Below, piece by piece: positions 1-11,880 of a DNA stretch of 64,000 bases. Positions within the stretch are counted from its first letter, which is position 1, and every line of letters begins with the position of its first letter. Made by a program: the position numbers and the translations under genes. The stretch spans positions 63,790,861 through 63,854,860 of the forward strand of contig OY970828.1 in the NCBI GenBank assembly GCA_963853835.1, given 5' to 3'. Under the pieces are notes generated by a model. It was not told where the DNA came from. It searched no databases and was given only the letters and a program-made list of their open reading frames with translations. The DNA comes from Calendula officinalis (lineage: Eukaryota > Streptophyta > Magnoliopsida > Asterales > Asteraceae).

Positions 1-300
1 TTGATCTGAGCTAATTAGAGGGTTATTAAAATGAGTAATTAATATGCAAACCTAATAGAGTGATGTAACGATAATGGGTTAAAGAATAGTTATTCTGAAA
101 ACTAATAACGCGGTTGAGAGACAAATTATCAGCCCAAGTATTATAAGCTAGTAAATATTATTATTTATGAGTTTATTTCTGAGATAGATTTCCAAGTTTA
201 TTTCTGAGTCAGATTTCTGAGTTATACTTTTAGAGATATGTTTTGAGTTCATTTCTGATTAGACTTCTAAGTTATATTTTATGATCATAATTCTGAGTTA
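1..300. other. AT-rich start of window, degenerate CTGAG-rich repeats
   Basis: I see no gene here. From about 160 to 310 the sequence cycles through variants of TTTCTGAGTTATA with irregular spacing. Similar CTGAG-rich wording recurs in the LTR at 2540-2960, so this stretch is probably internal or LTR-derived sequence of the same gypsy element. That link is inferred from wording, not from an alignment. Confidence 0.35.
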
Positions 301-1073
301 TATACCTGAGCATATGAGAATTTTGTGTGATATGTATATTCCTTGTGAATAACTTACCTGTTTTTGTATTAGTTGATAGCGGTGTAAACCACAAATTTGA
401 TTTTTTTATACCTTAAGGAAACTAGTGTCCTATAGAATAGATGACCCTTCTGAGCCATTCTGATAGAGAATTGCCAATAATGATGTTTTACCTGTTGCTA
501 AAATGCATAATGACCATTTGATGGAGCTGTGCGGGAAGAATTATCCTATAAAACTTAGTGTTATCGTCATGAGAGAGCCGAGTGTGATTGTGAGGATGGA
601 TTGGATGACCGAGTACCATGCCGATATCATCTGTCGCCACAAACAAATCCGTAGAAAACCTTCAAGTGGAGTTGAATTGGAGATTCAACGCGACGTTACC
701 AGCTGGGTGTAGGAACCGTATCCGGCTTCGAGAGCGAGAAGACACCTTCAACATAGTATCGTGTATTTTGCATATGTTATCGACACCATTTTAGACGATA
801 AACCGAGATCCTTAGTGAGCGTTCCGATTTTTAGCCCTTATCGTCTTGCGCCGCAAGAGATGAAAGATTTGTATCAGCAGTTGCGAGAACCGGAGTTCAT
901 TCGGATCGAGTAGCTCACCCTTAAGAGCTTCTTTTTATTCATAACCTTTTCGTGTTTCCCCATTTACGGATGTGCGACGTTGGCGAGCCTAAGTCTGAGA
1001 TGCGAGACCGCTACCCTGAGTTTCTTCCAAACGATAACTTCGGGGACGAAGTCTATTTCAAGTGGAGTTGAGT
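301..1073 (+). pseudogene. Ty3/gypsy gag-pol remnant (protease, RT edge, pol C-terminus)
   Basis: These are remains of a Ty3/gypsy polyprotein. A retropepsin active-site context (LVDSGVNHKF, DSG codons at 375-383) is followed by the family-typical stretch VRMDWMTEYHADIICRHK within 503-712. Around 812-912 the segment SPYRLAPQEMKDLYQQL matches the conserved entry to gypsy reverse transcriptase. Reading frames change between these blocks, and a TAG interrupts at 911-913. The sequence then jumps to a pol C-terminus (EMRDRYPEFLPNDNFGDE, about 997-1050) just before a purine-rich tract and the LTR. Most of RT, RNase H and integrase is therefore missing. The element is dead, and its 5' half is either lost or lies outside the window. 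Confidence 0.8.
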
Positions 1074-3307
1074 TGTAACGCCCTGAAATTTTAATAATTA
1101 AATAATATTAATTTAATCGTCATATTTAAGTTTAAAACAAAATAATAATTAGATAGTTTAGACGGTTCGTATTATTTAGACGACCTGTAATTAGACGGTT
1201 CGTATTAGTTCAACGTTTTAATTATTTGGACACTTTATTATTTTATAGACATTTGTATATCATTAACTGTCAATAAATAGTTCGTGTCGGGTTTTGACCG
1301 GTTAGTTAACCGTATGAGTTGAGTGACATTCTTTTGAGTCGGGTTAAATTAGTGTGTCAGGTTTAGCCGGTTAATTAATTAAGTAGACGATATTTTAGTT
1401 AGTTAGTGAGTTGGGCTTGGGCCAAGTAGGGGCTGTAAGGGGCTGGCCACCTTCGAATAAAACGTGGTTAATATATGGAATGTAGGGTTGAAACATTTTC
1501 TTTTCTTTTGTCTTGTATTCTGCCGATCCCCTAAATCCCTAGCCGTGCCTCACTCGTAGGCGATCAGCCATGTGAGAAGAAGAAAATGGTGGAATTAATC
1601 ATGTTGGTCACCAATCAAATAAGTAAAGAAAGGAATGGCTTGTCGGTGGCAAATTTAATTGGAAAAGGAATTTTGAGATGGCGGAAGCATGTGCTGGCGA
1701 TGTTTTTTTTTTTCATTTGTATGTTGGCAGCCAATATTTGACCATTGTTACTCAATATAATTGGTGGTGGTCGATGGCTTAGAAGTCTATATTTCCTTGT
1801 TGGTTGATTGTGAAGCAGCGGAAGGATAGAGTGGAGATTCGATCGTGATATTTGATTCGTAGGGTATATCTTTAATCCCTTTTCTTGTAATCTTTTATTC
1901 GATTGATCGTTTTAAAATTTTCTAGCAAGTGTTACTGTTTTGGGGCTGAGTTCGTAGGGGTTGTGGTATGCCCAAATTCTGACGGGTCGGGTTGGCTAAA
2001 TCAAGTTTTTACATCAAAACTTTTTCTGGCATATTTATGCTCTTATGTTCTCAGTTGTTTCGACCTGCTTAAAATAAACTTTTGTATTTTTTGGCCCCCG
2101 CTAGGACCTTGTTTTCTGAGTTAGCTTTCCAATGCCGCAAACCTCTCGTCAATCTGATTTACGGTTTAAAAGTTATGCCCGTTTTAATCTGTTGCTGTTA
2201 GGAACTTGACCTGTGCAGCATGCCTGTCTTGTGACACCATTTTGAGACCCTTAGCGTCTGTTTTGGCCAGTGAGCGTCTCACAGTCATTTGTAGTTCTGC
2301 TTGTCTAGTTTATGCGGTAAAAGGATGGGAAAATTCTAATGAGCCGTTTAGGAGTTATAGCAGTTCCCGTGAGACCGACGGGTGCTACAAGTTTTCTAAA
2401 TTAAGTCCTTGGGGTGGATTTTAATTCGGGGTTTCATTTTTATGTTTTAGGATCGTCTAGGAGTAACCGAGCCGAGCCTTAGAGTGTCGAGAATCCTTCG
2501 GAGCTTACGTATTCCAGGTGAGTATTCTCACAGTGTATTCAGTTTTAACGTTGTACATGAATGACTTATGTGTTATACTAGTTGAACCATACTTGTTACC
2601 TGAGTTTGATATGTTATCTGAGTATATGAGCATCTGTTTATTTATTTTGATCTGAGACATTGTGCCTGGGTAACTGAGCTCGGCACAGAGTCATTTTGTG
2701 CTACTACTTGCTAGTGCATCTGAGATAATTATGTTAAAGAGATAAAAACATAATAACACACATCTGAGTTTTTGGCTATATGCCTATCTTGGGATCACCT
2801 CCCGTCTGAGTTTTGGGATCACTCCCGTCTGAGCTTTGCCTTACGCCTATCTGAGGTGTGAGGAGGGGCGATCGACCCGAATCACACAAGCGCGCTATAT
2901 AAATTAAAATCCGAGTAGTAAAATCTGAGAAATAAATCTGAGTAATTAATTGAGTAGATTATGAGTAGGAGTACACCGATGTGCCCTCATGTGTTGTATG
3001 TTATGATTGTATGCATTTTGAGATTATCCACTCAGCTTCCCAGCTGACCCAAATCTCCCCCCATTGTTTCAGGTACCAGCAATGGAAAAGAGAAGGTGGA
3101 CGGTTGACCGCTGTATCTCCCAGAGTTGATGTGGACAACACTTAATATTTTAAAACACTTTATTTTATTTAAATTATTTCCGCATTAAATACAGTTTTAA
3201 ATGACAATATTATTCTTGGGTTTTAATTATTCAAGTTATTGGGACTTTTTTATTTAAAATCTTGTACTCAAAATTTTTAAAATTTTTGTGAATTTTTGTG
3301 TGTTACA
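1074..3307 (+). repeat. 3' LTR of the Ty3/gypsy remnant
   Basis: The LTR opens with TGTAACG immediately after the purine-rich tract AAGTGGAGTTGAG and closes with TGTTACA, so its ends form the short inverted repeat TGTAAC/GTTACA typical of plant gypsy LTRs. Length is about 2.23 kb. No 5' partner is in the window, so a target duplication cannot be tested. Short reading frames inside it (1903-2424) show no homology I recognise and are not annotated. Confidence 0.8.
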
Positions 3308-3564
3308 AAAATCGTCAGTTAACGGTCAAAAATAGACGGAAGGACAAATATGCAGAATTTTAAAAATATAAAGGACAAAAAAACAGAAGAAAAAAGTTTA
3401 GGGACAAAAACCCCGAATCGGGAAAATGTCAGGGACAAAAATTGTAATTTACCCTATTAAAAAATACAAACTAAAACTACAAATATGTGATCAACGAGGT
3501 ACTGAGGCACGCGCTTCGCGGCAGATTGCAAAAATACACATCATATTTATAAATTAACATGTTA
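3308..3564. other. Intergenic, no gene; GGACAAA-type repeat
   Basis: This AT-rich stretch contains several copies of A(G)GGACAAA at 3345-3445. It resembles dispersed plant repeats of unknown class. No coding potential was seen. Confidence 0.3.
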
Positions 3565-3813
3565 GTCACTCCGTCCCTAAATAAAGTTCTCATCTCTCTT
3601 GGGCACAAGTTTTAAGGATAAAGTTAGTGTTGAGGTCATTAGTAATAATTTTGATTGAAATATAAATTTGTTTTGTAGAGAAAAAGATAGTTAGTGGATA
3701 GTTAGTAGTGGGGTCCTTTGTAATAATATTATTTTATTAAATGGACCCCATCAACTTGAGAAATGAGAACTTTATTTAGAGAGAAATGATAACTTTATTT
3801 AAGGACTAGGGAA
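3565..3813. mobile_element. Stowaway-like (Tc1/mariner) MITE
   Basis: The left end CTCCGTCCCTAAATAAAGTT is mirrored at the right end, whose reverse complement reads CCCTAGTCCTTAAATAAAGTT with a few mismatches. The CTCCGTCCC-type terminus and the roughly 250-bp length fit Stowaway MITEs. The terminal TA duplication is not clean, so the ends are approximate. Confidence 0.6.
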
Positions 3814-4101
3814 TATTCATTTTTATTCGAGTTGATCATAATAAATCAAAACTAAAACATCGTAAAAAAACTACTTAAGAAAAAATAACAAAAAATGTAA
3901 AAAACTTAAAAGAAAAGAATAAAGAAAAGTTAAAGACTATTCATGAACTGTTTGGCAATTGTTATTATAGTAATTTGAGAATAAGCTCTAGAAGCTAGTC
4001 AAATAGTCACTTCATTATCACCTCATCACTTCTTGTTTCACATTCACATCTCATCTCATGTATCATTCATTTATAACTCAAGTCATTAGAACATAAGATA
4101 C
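3814..4101. other. AT-rich intergenic, no gene seen
   Basis: No reading frame, RNA gene or repeat structure was recognised between the two neighbouring MITEs. Confidence 0.3.
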
Positions 4102-4654
4102 TAGGGGTGGCAATTCAGGTCGGGTTCGGGTTCGCGGGTTCGGGTTCGCGGGTTGGCGGGTCAAAAACGTTCAACCCGAAACCGACCCGTTTATATAAAC
4201 GGGTCAGATATCTCAACCCTAACATGTTTAACTTCAACCCAAACCTAACCCATATAACGCATTTAATAAAACGGGTTATACATGTTATCAATCAAACAAG
4301 TTAAACGAGTCAAACATGTCAAAATCCTGTTATTATTACACAAATTCATAACAAAATACTAAACATCAAATTATTAAGTAACATTTTTAATTGTTATCTA
4401 ACTATTAATTACGTTTTAACTAGTAAACTATAAATTAAGTATAAATATATATTTTAAAATAATTTTAATAATTGAACGGGTTGGCGGGTCGACCTATTTA
4501 AATTATCATTGACCCGAACCTAACCTGTTTAATAAACGGGTCAGCTGACTCAACCCGAGACTGACCCAATTATTTATTACCTTAACACAAACCTGTTTAT
4601 TTTCGAATTGGTTTCAAGTCGGGTTTCGTGTCGGGTCAGAAACTACCACCCCTA
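4102..4654. mobile_element. hAT-type MITE, family 1, copy 1
   Basis: The ends TAGGGGTGG...CCACCCCTA are inverted. The flanks TAAGATAC (4094-4101) and TAAGATAT (4655-4662) form an 8-bp target duplication with one mismatch. The interior is rich in CGGGT/ACCCG words. A second copy lies at 51439-51978. It has no coding capacity, so it would have been moved by a hAT transposase supplied in trans. Confidence 0.85.
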
Positions 4655-4795
4655 TAAGATATGGTTGTGGGTTAAATTTGTGTTAAAAACATTTTTTTTC
4701 TTTAATATGTCTTTAATATACATATCAAAAAGACACTCTCTCCTTTAAATTAATCTTATAATACTCATTTTGGACCCATAAAAAAAACACATAAT

Positions 4796-5628
4796 TAGGG
4801 GTGTTCGTTTGGACGGTTTGGTTTTATCCGAACCAAATAGATGAAACCAAATAAAGTCCGGTTTTCAAAAGTTCAAACCGAACCGTCCAAACTAATTCGA
4901 AAACCAAACCGATCCGAACCAAATAACAATTTGGTTGGTTTGTTTTATCCGTTTGGTTTTTCCTTCAAATTTTCAAAATACTACAAAAGCATATAAAATA
5001 AATAATATTAAGTTCGATATATAAAATTCTAAAATGATAAACTTTTTTTTTTTGAACGGCAACCTAATCTACTCCTAAATCCACCTATGTCCACAATGAG
5101 CGAACTTTCAACCTCAATGTTGGGGGCAAACACCTTTACCGCTAGACCATTAGGCCTTTGGTTCCAAAATGGTAAACTACTTTGTACATAAAAAAAAGTC
5201 TAATTCATAACTTGTGACATTTATAATCATATATGCAAAAATCTTGACATCAACTTTATCAAAAACTCAAAAAGGATTGGTATATCGCCAAATTATACAA
5301 TATAAAATGGAACAAGTGTTAGTATATAAATCATTTTAGTATAAGAAATGTAAAGAAAAGGAGTATCATAATTGCCTACAATGGATACCAACAAGTGTTA
5401 GTATACAAATCAATTTACTATATAGTACTATTCGGTTTTTTTGGACAATCCGGTTTTCACAACGGAAACCAAATCCAATCCGAAATACAAACTATTAATT
5501 TGGTTCAAGTCCAAACCGATCCAAAAAACCAAATAACCAATCCAAATAACCAAATAATCAATCCAAATAGTCCGATCCAAAATGTCCAATTGGACAATCC
5601 GGTTATATCCGAATAGTGAACACCCCTA
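4796..5628. mobile_element. hAT-type MITE, family 2, copy 1 (carries a SINE)
   Basis: Ends TAGGGGTGTTC...GAACACCCCTA are flanked by CACATAAT (4788-4795) and CCCATAAT (5629-5636), an 8-bp duplication with one mismatch. Copy 2 at 13614-14278 matches it closely along most of its length but lacks the insert at 5043-5165. Apparent short reading frames inside are repeat sequence, not genes. Confidence 0.9.
5043..5165 (-). mobile_element. tRNA-derived SINE inserted in a hAT MITE
   Basis: Read on the minus strand, it starts with a tRNA-like head: TCTAGCGGTAAAGGTG (A-box-like) and, about 45 bases on, AAAGTTCGCTCATT (B-box-like). It ends in an A-run, seen as T's at 5043-5053. AAAATGATAAAC (5031-5042) and AAAATGGTAAAC (5166-5177) are an 11/12 target duplication. 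The paralogous MITE at 13614 has a single copy of this site without the insert. Being tRNA-derived, it would be transcribed by RNA polymerase III. Confidence 0.88.
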
Positions 5629-5636
5629 CCCATAAT

Positions 5637-5889
5637 CAATCATGATTAACAAAAAATCAAAATTTTCTTTTTGAAGAAAGCTTTGGCAGACGTTATCCTA
5701 ATGGAGCGGACGGAATTAGCGACACCCTCAGCGTAGTTTGGTGGGCTTTAGCGCATGTTAACCTTCTTTGGCGAACATTTGGCATGTACAATACCGGATA
5801 CCGTGTTTTCTTACTCACAAAAACACTCTCTAACTCATACTAGACACAAAAACACAAAATACGTTCTAAACACTTTGTTGTTCTTTTAC
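5637..5889. other. Intergenic, no gene recognised
   Basis: AT-rich sequence between two transposons. A reading frame at 5755-6075 runs into the adjacent hAT element and has no recognisable protein content. Confidence 0.3.
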
Positions 5890-5897
5890 TCCCTAAT

Positions 5898-6559
5898 CAG
5901 TGGCGGACCCAGGAAATTGTTTGAGAGGTCGCACAATTTTTTATTCATACCATATAAAAAATATAATTTTTTTTTTTTTGTAAAGTACGATTTCATTACA
6001 TATGTAAAAAAAACCGTCTATAAATTACATTTTAAAGTTGACCTCTTTGTTTTTTCATTTTCTAAAAACGATTGATTACACTTTCAATTGTAACAACTAA
6101 AAGCGTTTTTTCTACTACACAAATCAACACTTGATTCAAAAACTCATCACCCATTTTAGTGTGCAAATCGGTCTTTAAAAGCTTCATTGCGGAAAGACAT
6201 CTCTTCAACTGGTGCAGTTGAAAGCAGCAAAACCAAAACTAACTTTAATAACCTATATAGCAAAGGGAAAAACCATGTTTTCCATTTTCAGAATTAGTTA
6301 ATAATAGAAACTTAATAAATGAGGAGCAATGAGCTTTATTTAATTTTTTTATTGAACTTAAATTATATGTTATTTAGCTATTTTTTTACAAATATTTAAG
6401 TAGAATATATATTATTAGTTTTTTCTATACATAAGAATATTCGTTACATTTTTTTTCTTAGGGATGTCACCTACATTAAAAAGAATAAAATTAAAACTAA
6501 TTTGAAAAGTTTGATGAGTTGCCCCGGCAACCCCGTGCATCATACTAGGTCCACCCCGG
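5898..6559 (-). mobile_element. Deleted hAT transposon
   Basis: The termini CAGTGGCGGACCCAGG and AGGTCCACCCCGG are flanked by a perfect 8-bp duplication TCCCTAAT (5890-5897 and 6560-6567). The element runs on the minus strand, because the transposase C-terminus inside it reads that way. At 662 bp it is an internally deleted derivative of an autonomous hAT element. Confidence 0.9.
6074..6215 (-). pseudogene. hAT transposase C-terminal dimerisation fragment
   Basis: The minus-strand translation contains RCLSAMKLLKTDLHTKMGDE followed by FLNQVLICVVE and ends near IESVINRF with a stop codon. This matches the hAT C-terminal dimerisation region, whose hallmark is an S-A-M-K motif followed by R/T-x-x-M-x-D-E-x-L. 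The DNA-binding and catalytic parts are absent, so no function is possible. It sits near the element's own 3' end, as in intact hAT transposons. Confidence 0.8.
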
Positions 6560-6567
6560 TCCCTAAT

Positions 6568-7287
6568 ACACAACCGTTAGAGTATACTATTTTAAAGTGA
6601 ATATATATTATTAGGAAATTTCACCTTTGCATGATCAAAACTTACCGTTTGTAAGCTTTAATGCACCTTAAATTTTGTGCACTTCTTCCCATCTTTGAAA
6701 CCTACACATAAACTTAGCAAATAAATAAACCAAAGTACGAAACGACATACAATAAGTAACGAAGGCCCATGTTTTGAGATTACACGTAGCATTAAATTAA
6801 TAAATTTGTGTGGAGTTTGACTTTGAGTTCTTGAAGTTGACAGTCGGTGGAAGTAAGTATTTGTTTGATTCCACTTGGAGTTAAGAATATATTTTAAGTC
6901 AAGAATGTTTTCTAAGTGTTAGGAGGGTTAGCATCCGCCGTAGACACGACGGAGCTTAGGTTTTTTACATTTATGGGTCGACTGATATCAACAAAGCTTT
7001 GACTTATGGGGTTTCTGACTTGTGCGTTTATATTTATTCCAATACTGTCCTTTTTGTCCATCTTTCTTCTATTCTCGAGGTTATATAGTACGTATTTACT
7101 CTACTTTTTCAAAAAAATTATCAAATTTGGCCTTAAAAAAAATAAAATAAATCCTAATTGTCTTTTCTAGTATATCTTGATCAAGAATGTATTAAGACGG
7201 GTTAAATTTTGATGATGGATGTTTTTTCTTGATGGAAAAATTGTAAAATATCCATAATTTTATAAGTTATTATTAAGTGATACTCCC
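6568..7287. other. Intergenic, no gene seen
   Basis: No coding region or repeat with definable ends was recognised in this AT-rich stretch. Confidence 0.3.
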
Positions 7288-7500
7288 TCCGTAACCAATT
7301 GGTCTATATCAATTGGTCACCAAGGATAACCTTGAGGTTTTCCTCCAAAAGGTCTTGGGTTCAATCCTTGTTAAAAGTAAAACTTGGAGATTAAAAGGTG
7401 ATAGGATTTATTCCCCATATGTGGAGGGTTTGAGGGAAGGCATACTGCCCCTTGTGGATGTCACTGTATAGGCTCGAACCACTAACTTACTAGTTTAAAT
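7288..7500 (+). repeat. SINE-like tRNA-derived sequence
   Basis: TCAATTGGTCACCAAGG (A-box-like) is followed about 45 bases later by CTTGGGTTCAATCCTTG (B-box-like), and a roughly 150-bp unrelated body follows. The spacing fits a plant SINE, but no A-tail or target duplication is obvious, so the ends are approximate. Confidence 0.45.
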
Positions 7501-7559
7501 AAATTAACCGAGAACCAGACTTTTCGATATATAATGAAAAACTGAAAATAGATGGTAAA

Positions 7560-9412
7560 AACCAAGAGGCCCCAGCCCCTTGCTTGGCCGGTTTTGAGAG
7601 AGGGGGGAATACCCTCTCTTTTTCCTTTTCTCTTCTAATTCAAACCTTATCCTCATTTACACTATTTCATTGCTTAAACTTCCTCCAACTTTTTCTCCTT
7701 GGTCTTGAGCATTTTGTTGGCAAATTCTTAAGATAATCTCGAAATCTTGTTGCTCTTGGTGTTAGAAGAAGCTTAGAAGTAAGTTACACCTTCTACTTTA
7801 CTTGTTCTAGCTTGGTGATTTTGAGTTGTGGTATCAACCAAGGTTTATGATTCTTGTAGTTTTGTTAGTAAATATTATGTTAGATGTTATATTATGTGTT
7901 TATGCAAGCTTTGACATGTAATGTATGATTATTTGTTGGAAGAAACCTTGGTTTGGTGAAAATCACCTCCAACCTTCATTAATGGTGGTTTGTAGAAAGT
8001 GGGTTTTTACCAAATCTTGGATTTCTTGATGTTTTGTTGGTTGTTGATGTTTGTTATGTTAGGATAACATATTTGGTAAGTTATGTATGTTAAAAATCAA
8101 GTATTGGTGAAATGGTGAAATAAACTAGCTAAGTATTGGATGTTTCGGTCAAAAGATGAACTTGTGATTTTTGGAAGTAAATACTTGGATTCTTGGTAGC
8201 TATGGACTTGTTGAATTGTTTAGCTACTTATGAATTGCTAGTTGTATTGAATAGATGCTAGTTGGTGGAGCTTTGGAATTGTTATAGTTATATTCGGGTT
8301 TTGACCCATTTGGGTCAATTAGTTGTAAAATATTGGCTAGATGGTCATAGTTGGCTTAATGATATGTGGTTGTCTTTGAACTAGTTGGAAAATGTCATAA
8401 AATGTGTATTTTATGAGTCTTGGATTGTTAATTGATAAACTTGATGATTTGGACAATTTGATGAATTAGTTACAAATTCAGTATACTTGTTACATGAACC
8501 GAGAAGGGGACTCGGTGATATTAGACTACTGGGTTGCAGGATTTGAAGGTTGAAAGGTGAGTGGATTTAACCTAAAACTTGTGTTTGGTTACATTCGGTT
8601 TGGTATTCGCATACTTGTTGAAAATGCAGGAAATCGTTGGTAGATATCAGAGCTCACGCCGTGAACTATTGTTCACGGTCGTGAACCATCGACATAGATT
8701 TTGGGGTTGAAACGCGAACTCAAGTTCACGAGCAAGTTCACGAGCGTGAACTTAAGTTCACGATGCGAACTTGGGGTTCACGGCGTGAACTTGCCTTTTT
8801 CGATGCGATTTATTCGTAACTAGCCTACTTGATATGTAAACCTAGTTGCTTGAGGACTACTATACATGACTATGTGCACATTCGGGAAGAGGTCAGTGTC
8901 AGATGGATAACGAATGAGCGTAGTGTATCGGTGATCGCGGTATTCAGACCTTACCTGCATGCATTACACGTAAGGGGATTTACCGGGCCATTGGATAAAG
9001 TGCTATCGGTTACCATAGTTATGACCAACCATGGTTTAGGGTTCGGCATAGCCGCTGATCCTCTTATATTGGTTACCCCTTCGGAGACGTTATTTGCTTG
9101 ATTGCTCTTCGTAATTAGCATAATATATATGTTTTATTCATTGACTTAGTTTTTTTGCTAATCCCTCCCTTATTGACACATTTCAGGTCGGTAGGCTTGG
9201 AACGGGCCGGGCTTTGGACAGAGCGTTTGACCAAACTTATTAAAACGTATTTTTGGAAATTGAGCATTGTATTTTGTAATACCGTCTTTTTAACTAATAC
9301 TTTGGATTGTAATATTTTGTGGGACCATGGCTGGTAGACTTGTTTTACTTGGTAACTAAACTTAATCGCTTCCGTATTTAAAAAAAATGGATTCTAAAAA
9401 CGCGGTGTTACA
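7560..9412 (+). repeat. 5'-truncated Ty3/gypsy-type LTR
   Basis: The right end, ...CGCGGTGTTACA, matches the terminus of the solo LTR at 58638-60370 (...GAGGTGTTACA). The left end has no TGTAA start, so the LTR is truncated or begins in degraded sequence; the start given is approximate. Around 8650-8800 it contains a cluster of imperfect palindromes built on GTTCACG/CGTGAAC. Small frames at 8829-9337 carry no recognisable protein. Confidence 0.6.
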
Positions 9413-9700
9413 TGATATATATATAACCGAAGGATATCCGAAATCCGAATATCTTTATTCATATATTTTTCGGATCTTTCAGGGTTTTTCCCGGATCATT
9501 TTTATATTGGGTAATTTTTCGGATTTCCGAAAAATTTGAAGACGCTATCCGGATTTTCGAAGATCCGGCTTTTGAATACATGTTTTTTTTTATACCGGTT
9601 ATTTTTTTATACCGATATTTTCTCGATACCAATTTTCGGATATTTTTTAACGTTTAAACCCTTTATTTTTTGGGTTTTGATGTCTAAGAGTTGTAAAAAA
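9413..9700. repeat. CGGAT/ATCCG-rich degenerate inverted-repeat tract
   Basis: Words such as GGATATCCGAAATCCGAA and TTTTCGGATTTCCGAAAAA recur in both orientations from 9430 to 9650. This suggests a degraded MITE, but no terminal repeats could be fixed. Confidence 0.35.
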
Positions 9701-9873
9701 AATGGTTAAGATCGTATAAAAGTGAACAAATTTAATTTTGATTGGAAGAGGTATTTGAATGTTGCTAGAAATAACGAAACGAATTTGACTTATGAAGTTT
9801 AAATTGGGTTAATGGTATATAATTTAACTAATTATTATTTTTTAATCCTATTATTCATTTATATTGACAATCT

Positions 9874-10132
9874 TTAGAGCTGTCATTATCAAAACTCTTG
9901 TTTTTATTTATTTAATTGTTGTGTGGGTCCTTAATATAATATGGAAAATGATAATAACAACCATAATGGCTGTCAATAAGACGTTAAGACACACATAAAA
10001 AACTTGTATACTAATTAATAACCGCCTTTGTATTCTACGAATCAACCACCCGCATTAATAAAAGTACAAACATTTTATGCATATAACTACCTTTTAATGA
10101 TAATCATAAGAGCTGTCATTAACAAAACCCAG
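9874..10132. repeat. GCTGTCATTA repeat, old copy
   Basis: GAGCTGTCATTATCAAAACTC near 9878 and GAGCTGTCATTAACAAAACCC near 10110 bracket an AT-rich core that also contains GGCTGTCAATAAGAC. The same words form a better preserved unit at 38346-38505, so both are likely members of one non-autonomous family. Confidence 0.45.
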
Positions 10133-10596
10133 TATAATATATATTTGTAAGAAAACAGTTTGGATGATATTTAAATCGAACTTTACGACTGGAAAGTGAA
10201 GAAATGCGATTCAAAATTGCGTTTGAGGAGTTAATTTGAATTTGGTTGACCTTGTTTACTGGTCAAGAAAAAGTCGTCATCATCACCAATCATTATTTAG
10301 ATTAACATACTCTCTCATGCTTATATTTTACTTACAGCTTAAATCCCACTGATCATCGACCACCTTCATCCCCCACATACTTATTGCTTTTGTGTATGAT
10401 ATTGTTTTACTTACAACTCATTTTATTCCCAAACTTGTAAACCTATTTCAAAACAAGTTTTCGAATCTTGTTGCGGTTATAATCATGGTTCCTATCAAAC
10501 AATGATTTTCTTACTTTTTAATATGGCCACCAAAGCTTATAATTCATAAAGTGTTAGAATTAAAGTTAATCCGACAATTTTTAAGTATAATTAGTA
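10133..10596. other. AT-rich intergenic, no gene seen
   Basis: Nothing was recognised in this stretch. Confidence 0.3.
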
Positions 10597-11382
10597 GAGA
10601 AACGTTCAAGGAGGTCCATCATTTTTATCAAGTCCCGAGGAACAAAGCTCAACCATTGATCAATAAGATCTAATGGTCAAGATTAATCACATATTTTATA
10701 CATAAAGGGGTATTTTGGTCATTTGACACTTAAAATTTTTTTTTTATATTTTTATATTTTTTATTTTAAAATTTTAACTTTTTTTTTGTTTTTTTGGTTT
10801 TTAATTGAGGGGTATTTTGGTCATTTTGAAAAAAATAATTTTTTATTTTTATTTTTTATTTTTTATTATTTTTTAATTTTTTATTTTTTTATTATTATAT
10901 TTTAAAAAATTATTATTTTTAAAAAAATTATTATTTTTTCATTAATAACAAATAATGTGATTGTATAGTGAATCACATGTGATTGCATTCTGAATCACAT
11001 GTGATTGAACTAAAATATACAATCACATGTGATTACAGTAAAATCACATGTGATTAAGTCATACACGTAATTATCAAATAAATATTATTTTTTAATTAAA
11101 AAAATAATAAAAAATTAAAATAAAATTAAAATAAAAAATAAAAAAATTGCAAATTATTTTAAGTGCCAAATGACCAAAATACCCCTTCATAATAAAAAAA
11201 TAATAATTCTAAAATAAAAAATAAGAAATAAAAAAATATTTATATTTTTTAAAAAATGACCAAAATACCCCTCTATATATAAAATATGTGATTACTCTTG
11301 ACTATTAGATCTTATTGATCAATGGTTGAGATTTGTTCCTCGGAATTTCTTAAAACTAATGGACATCCTTGAACGCAACTCT
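10597..11382. mobile_element. MULE-type foldback MITE, copy A
   Basis: Long inverted arms begin GAGAAACGTTCAAGGAGG and end CCTTGAACGCAACTCT. The inversion continues for over 100 bp on each side, including AATAAGATCTAATGG and its complement. TAATTAGTA (10588-10596) and AAATTAGTA (11383-11391) make a 9-bp duplication with one mismatch, as expected of Mutator-like elements. The centre (about 10967-11056) holds four exact copies of the palindrome AATCACATGTGATT. The reading frame at 10723-10905 is low-complexity F/L/I/Y and not a gene. Confidence 0.85.
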
Positions 11383-11399
11383 AAATTAGTAATAGGCTT

Positions 11400-11715
11400 G
11401 TGCAGCGTACAAGAACCGAACCAGACCAAACCACACGGAACCGAGCCGAGAACCGAGAATATAGTTTCGGCCGGACCGAGGATCGAACTGATGTCACTCG
11501 GATGCGAACCTAATCTAGAACCTGTCGGAGCCGAACCGAGAACTGAGAAAGTTTTTTTGATTTTTTTGGTTTTTTCTCATTTTTGTACCAAACTGAATTG
11601 CTCATAACCAAATCTGACCAAGAATCGATTTTGCATCAAAATTATAACCGATAAGCAAACCGATATAACTCGATTCGGTCTGATTTGTGGTTCGGTCGGT
11701 TTTCGTTAGACCCTC
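11400..11715. repeat. ACCGAACC-rich repeat, copy 1
   Basis: The stretch is dominated by GAACCGA/TCGGTTC words and ends GTTCGGTCGGTTTTCG. A related stretch lies at 52895-53170 with the same landmarks (ACCGAGAA, then GTTTTTTTGATTTTTTT). It is probably a hAT-like MITE family; the ends are not resolved. Confidence 0.5.
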
Positions 11716-11880
11716 AGCGATACCAGCGAGCCCATTGAAACGTGCCACGTGGCACTAGCCCTTGGCAACGGCTGGAATTCTATTTTTTAAAATTAATTCT
11801 TTTATAAATACCACAATTCCCCCTTTCATTTTTCTCACACCACATTTTCAAACTTACGTCAAATGTGAATACGTGATGTA
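11716..11880 (+). repeat. PIF/Harbinger fragment related to 58514-61985
   Basis: The sequence GTGCCACGTGGCACTAGCCCT, then TTGGCAACGGCTGG, an AT run with TATAAATA, and TTCTCACACCACATTTTC follows the same order as the minus strand of 61690-61855 in the Harbinger element. This is the upstream region of that element's ORF. No ORF follows here, so only this piece survives. Confidence 0.6.

Noticed and set aside
1903..2424. Two frames of about 72 residues
   Set aside because: They lie in the LTR at 1074-3307 and show no family resemblance.
5043..5165. Possible tRNA gene on the minus strand
   Set aside because: The A- and B-box-like segments are degenerate, no cloverleaf acceptor stem closes, and the A-tail plus target duplication show a SINE.
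8829..9337. Two frames of 90 and 60 residues
   Set aside because: They are inside a gypsy LTR, which is non-coding, and contain no known motif.
10723..10905. 60-residue Phe/Leu/Ile-rich frame, membrane-like
   Set aside because: It is the T-rich arm of a MULE MITE, so its hydrophobicity is a composition artefact.
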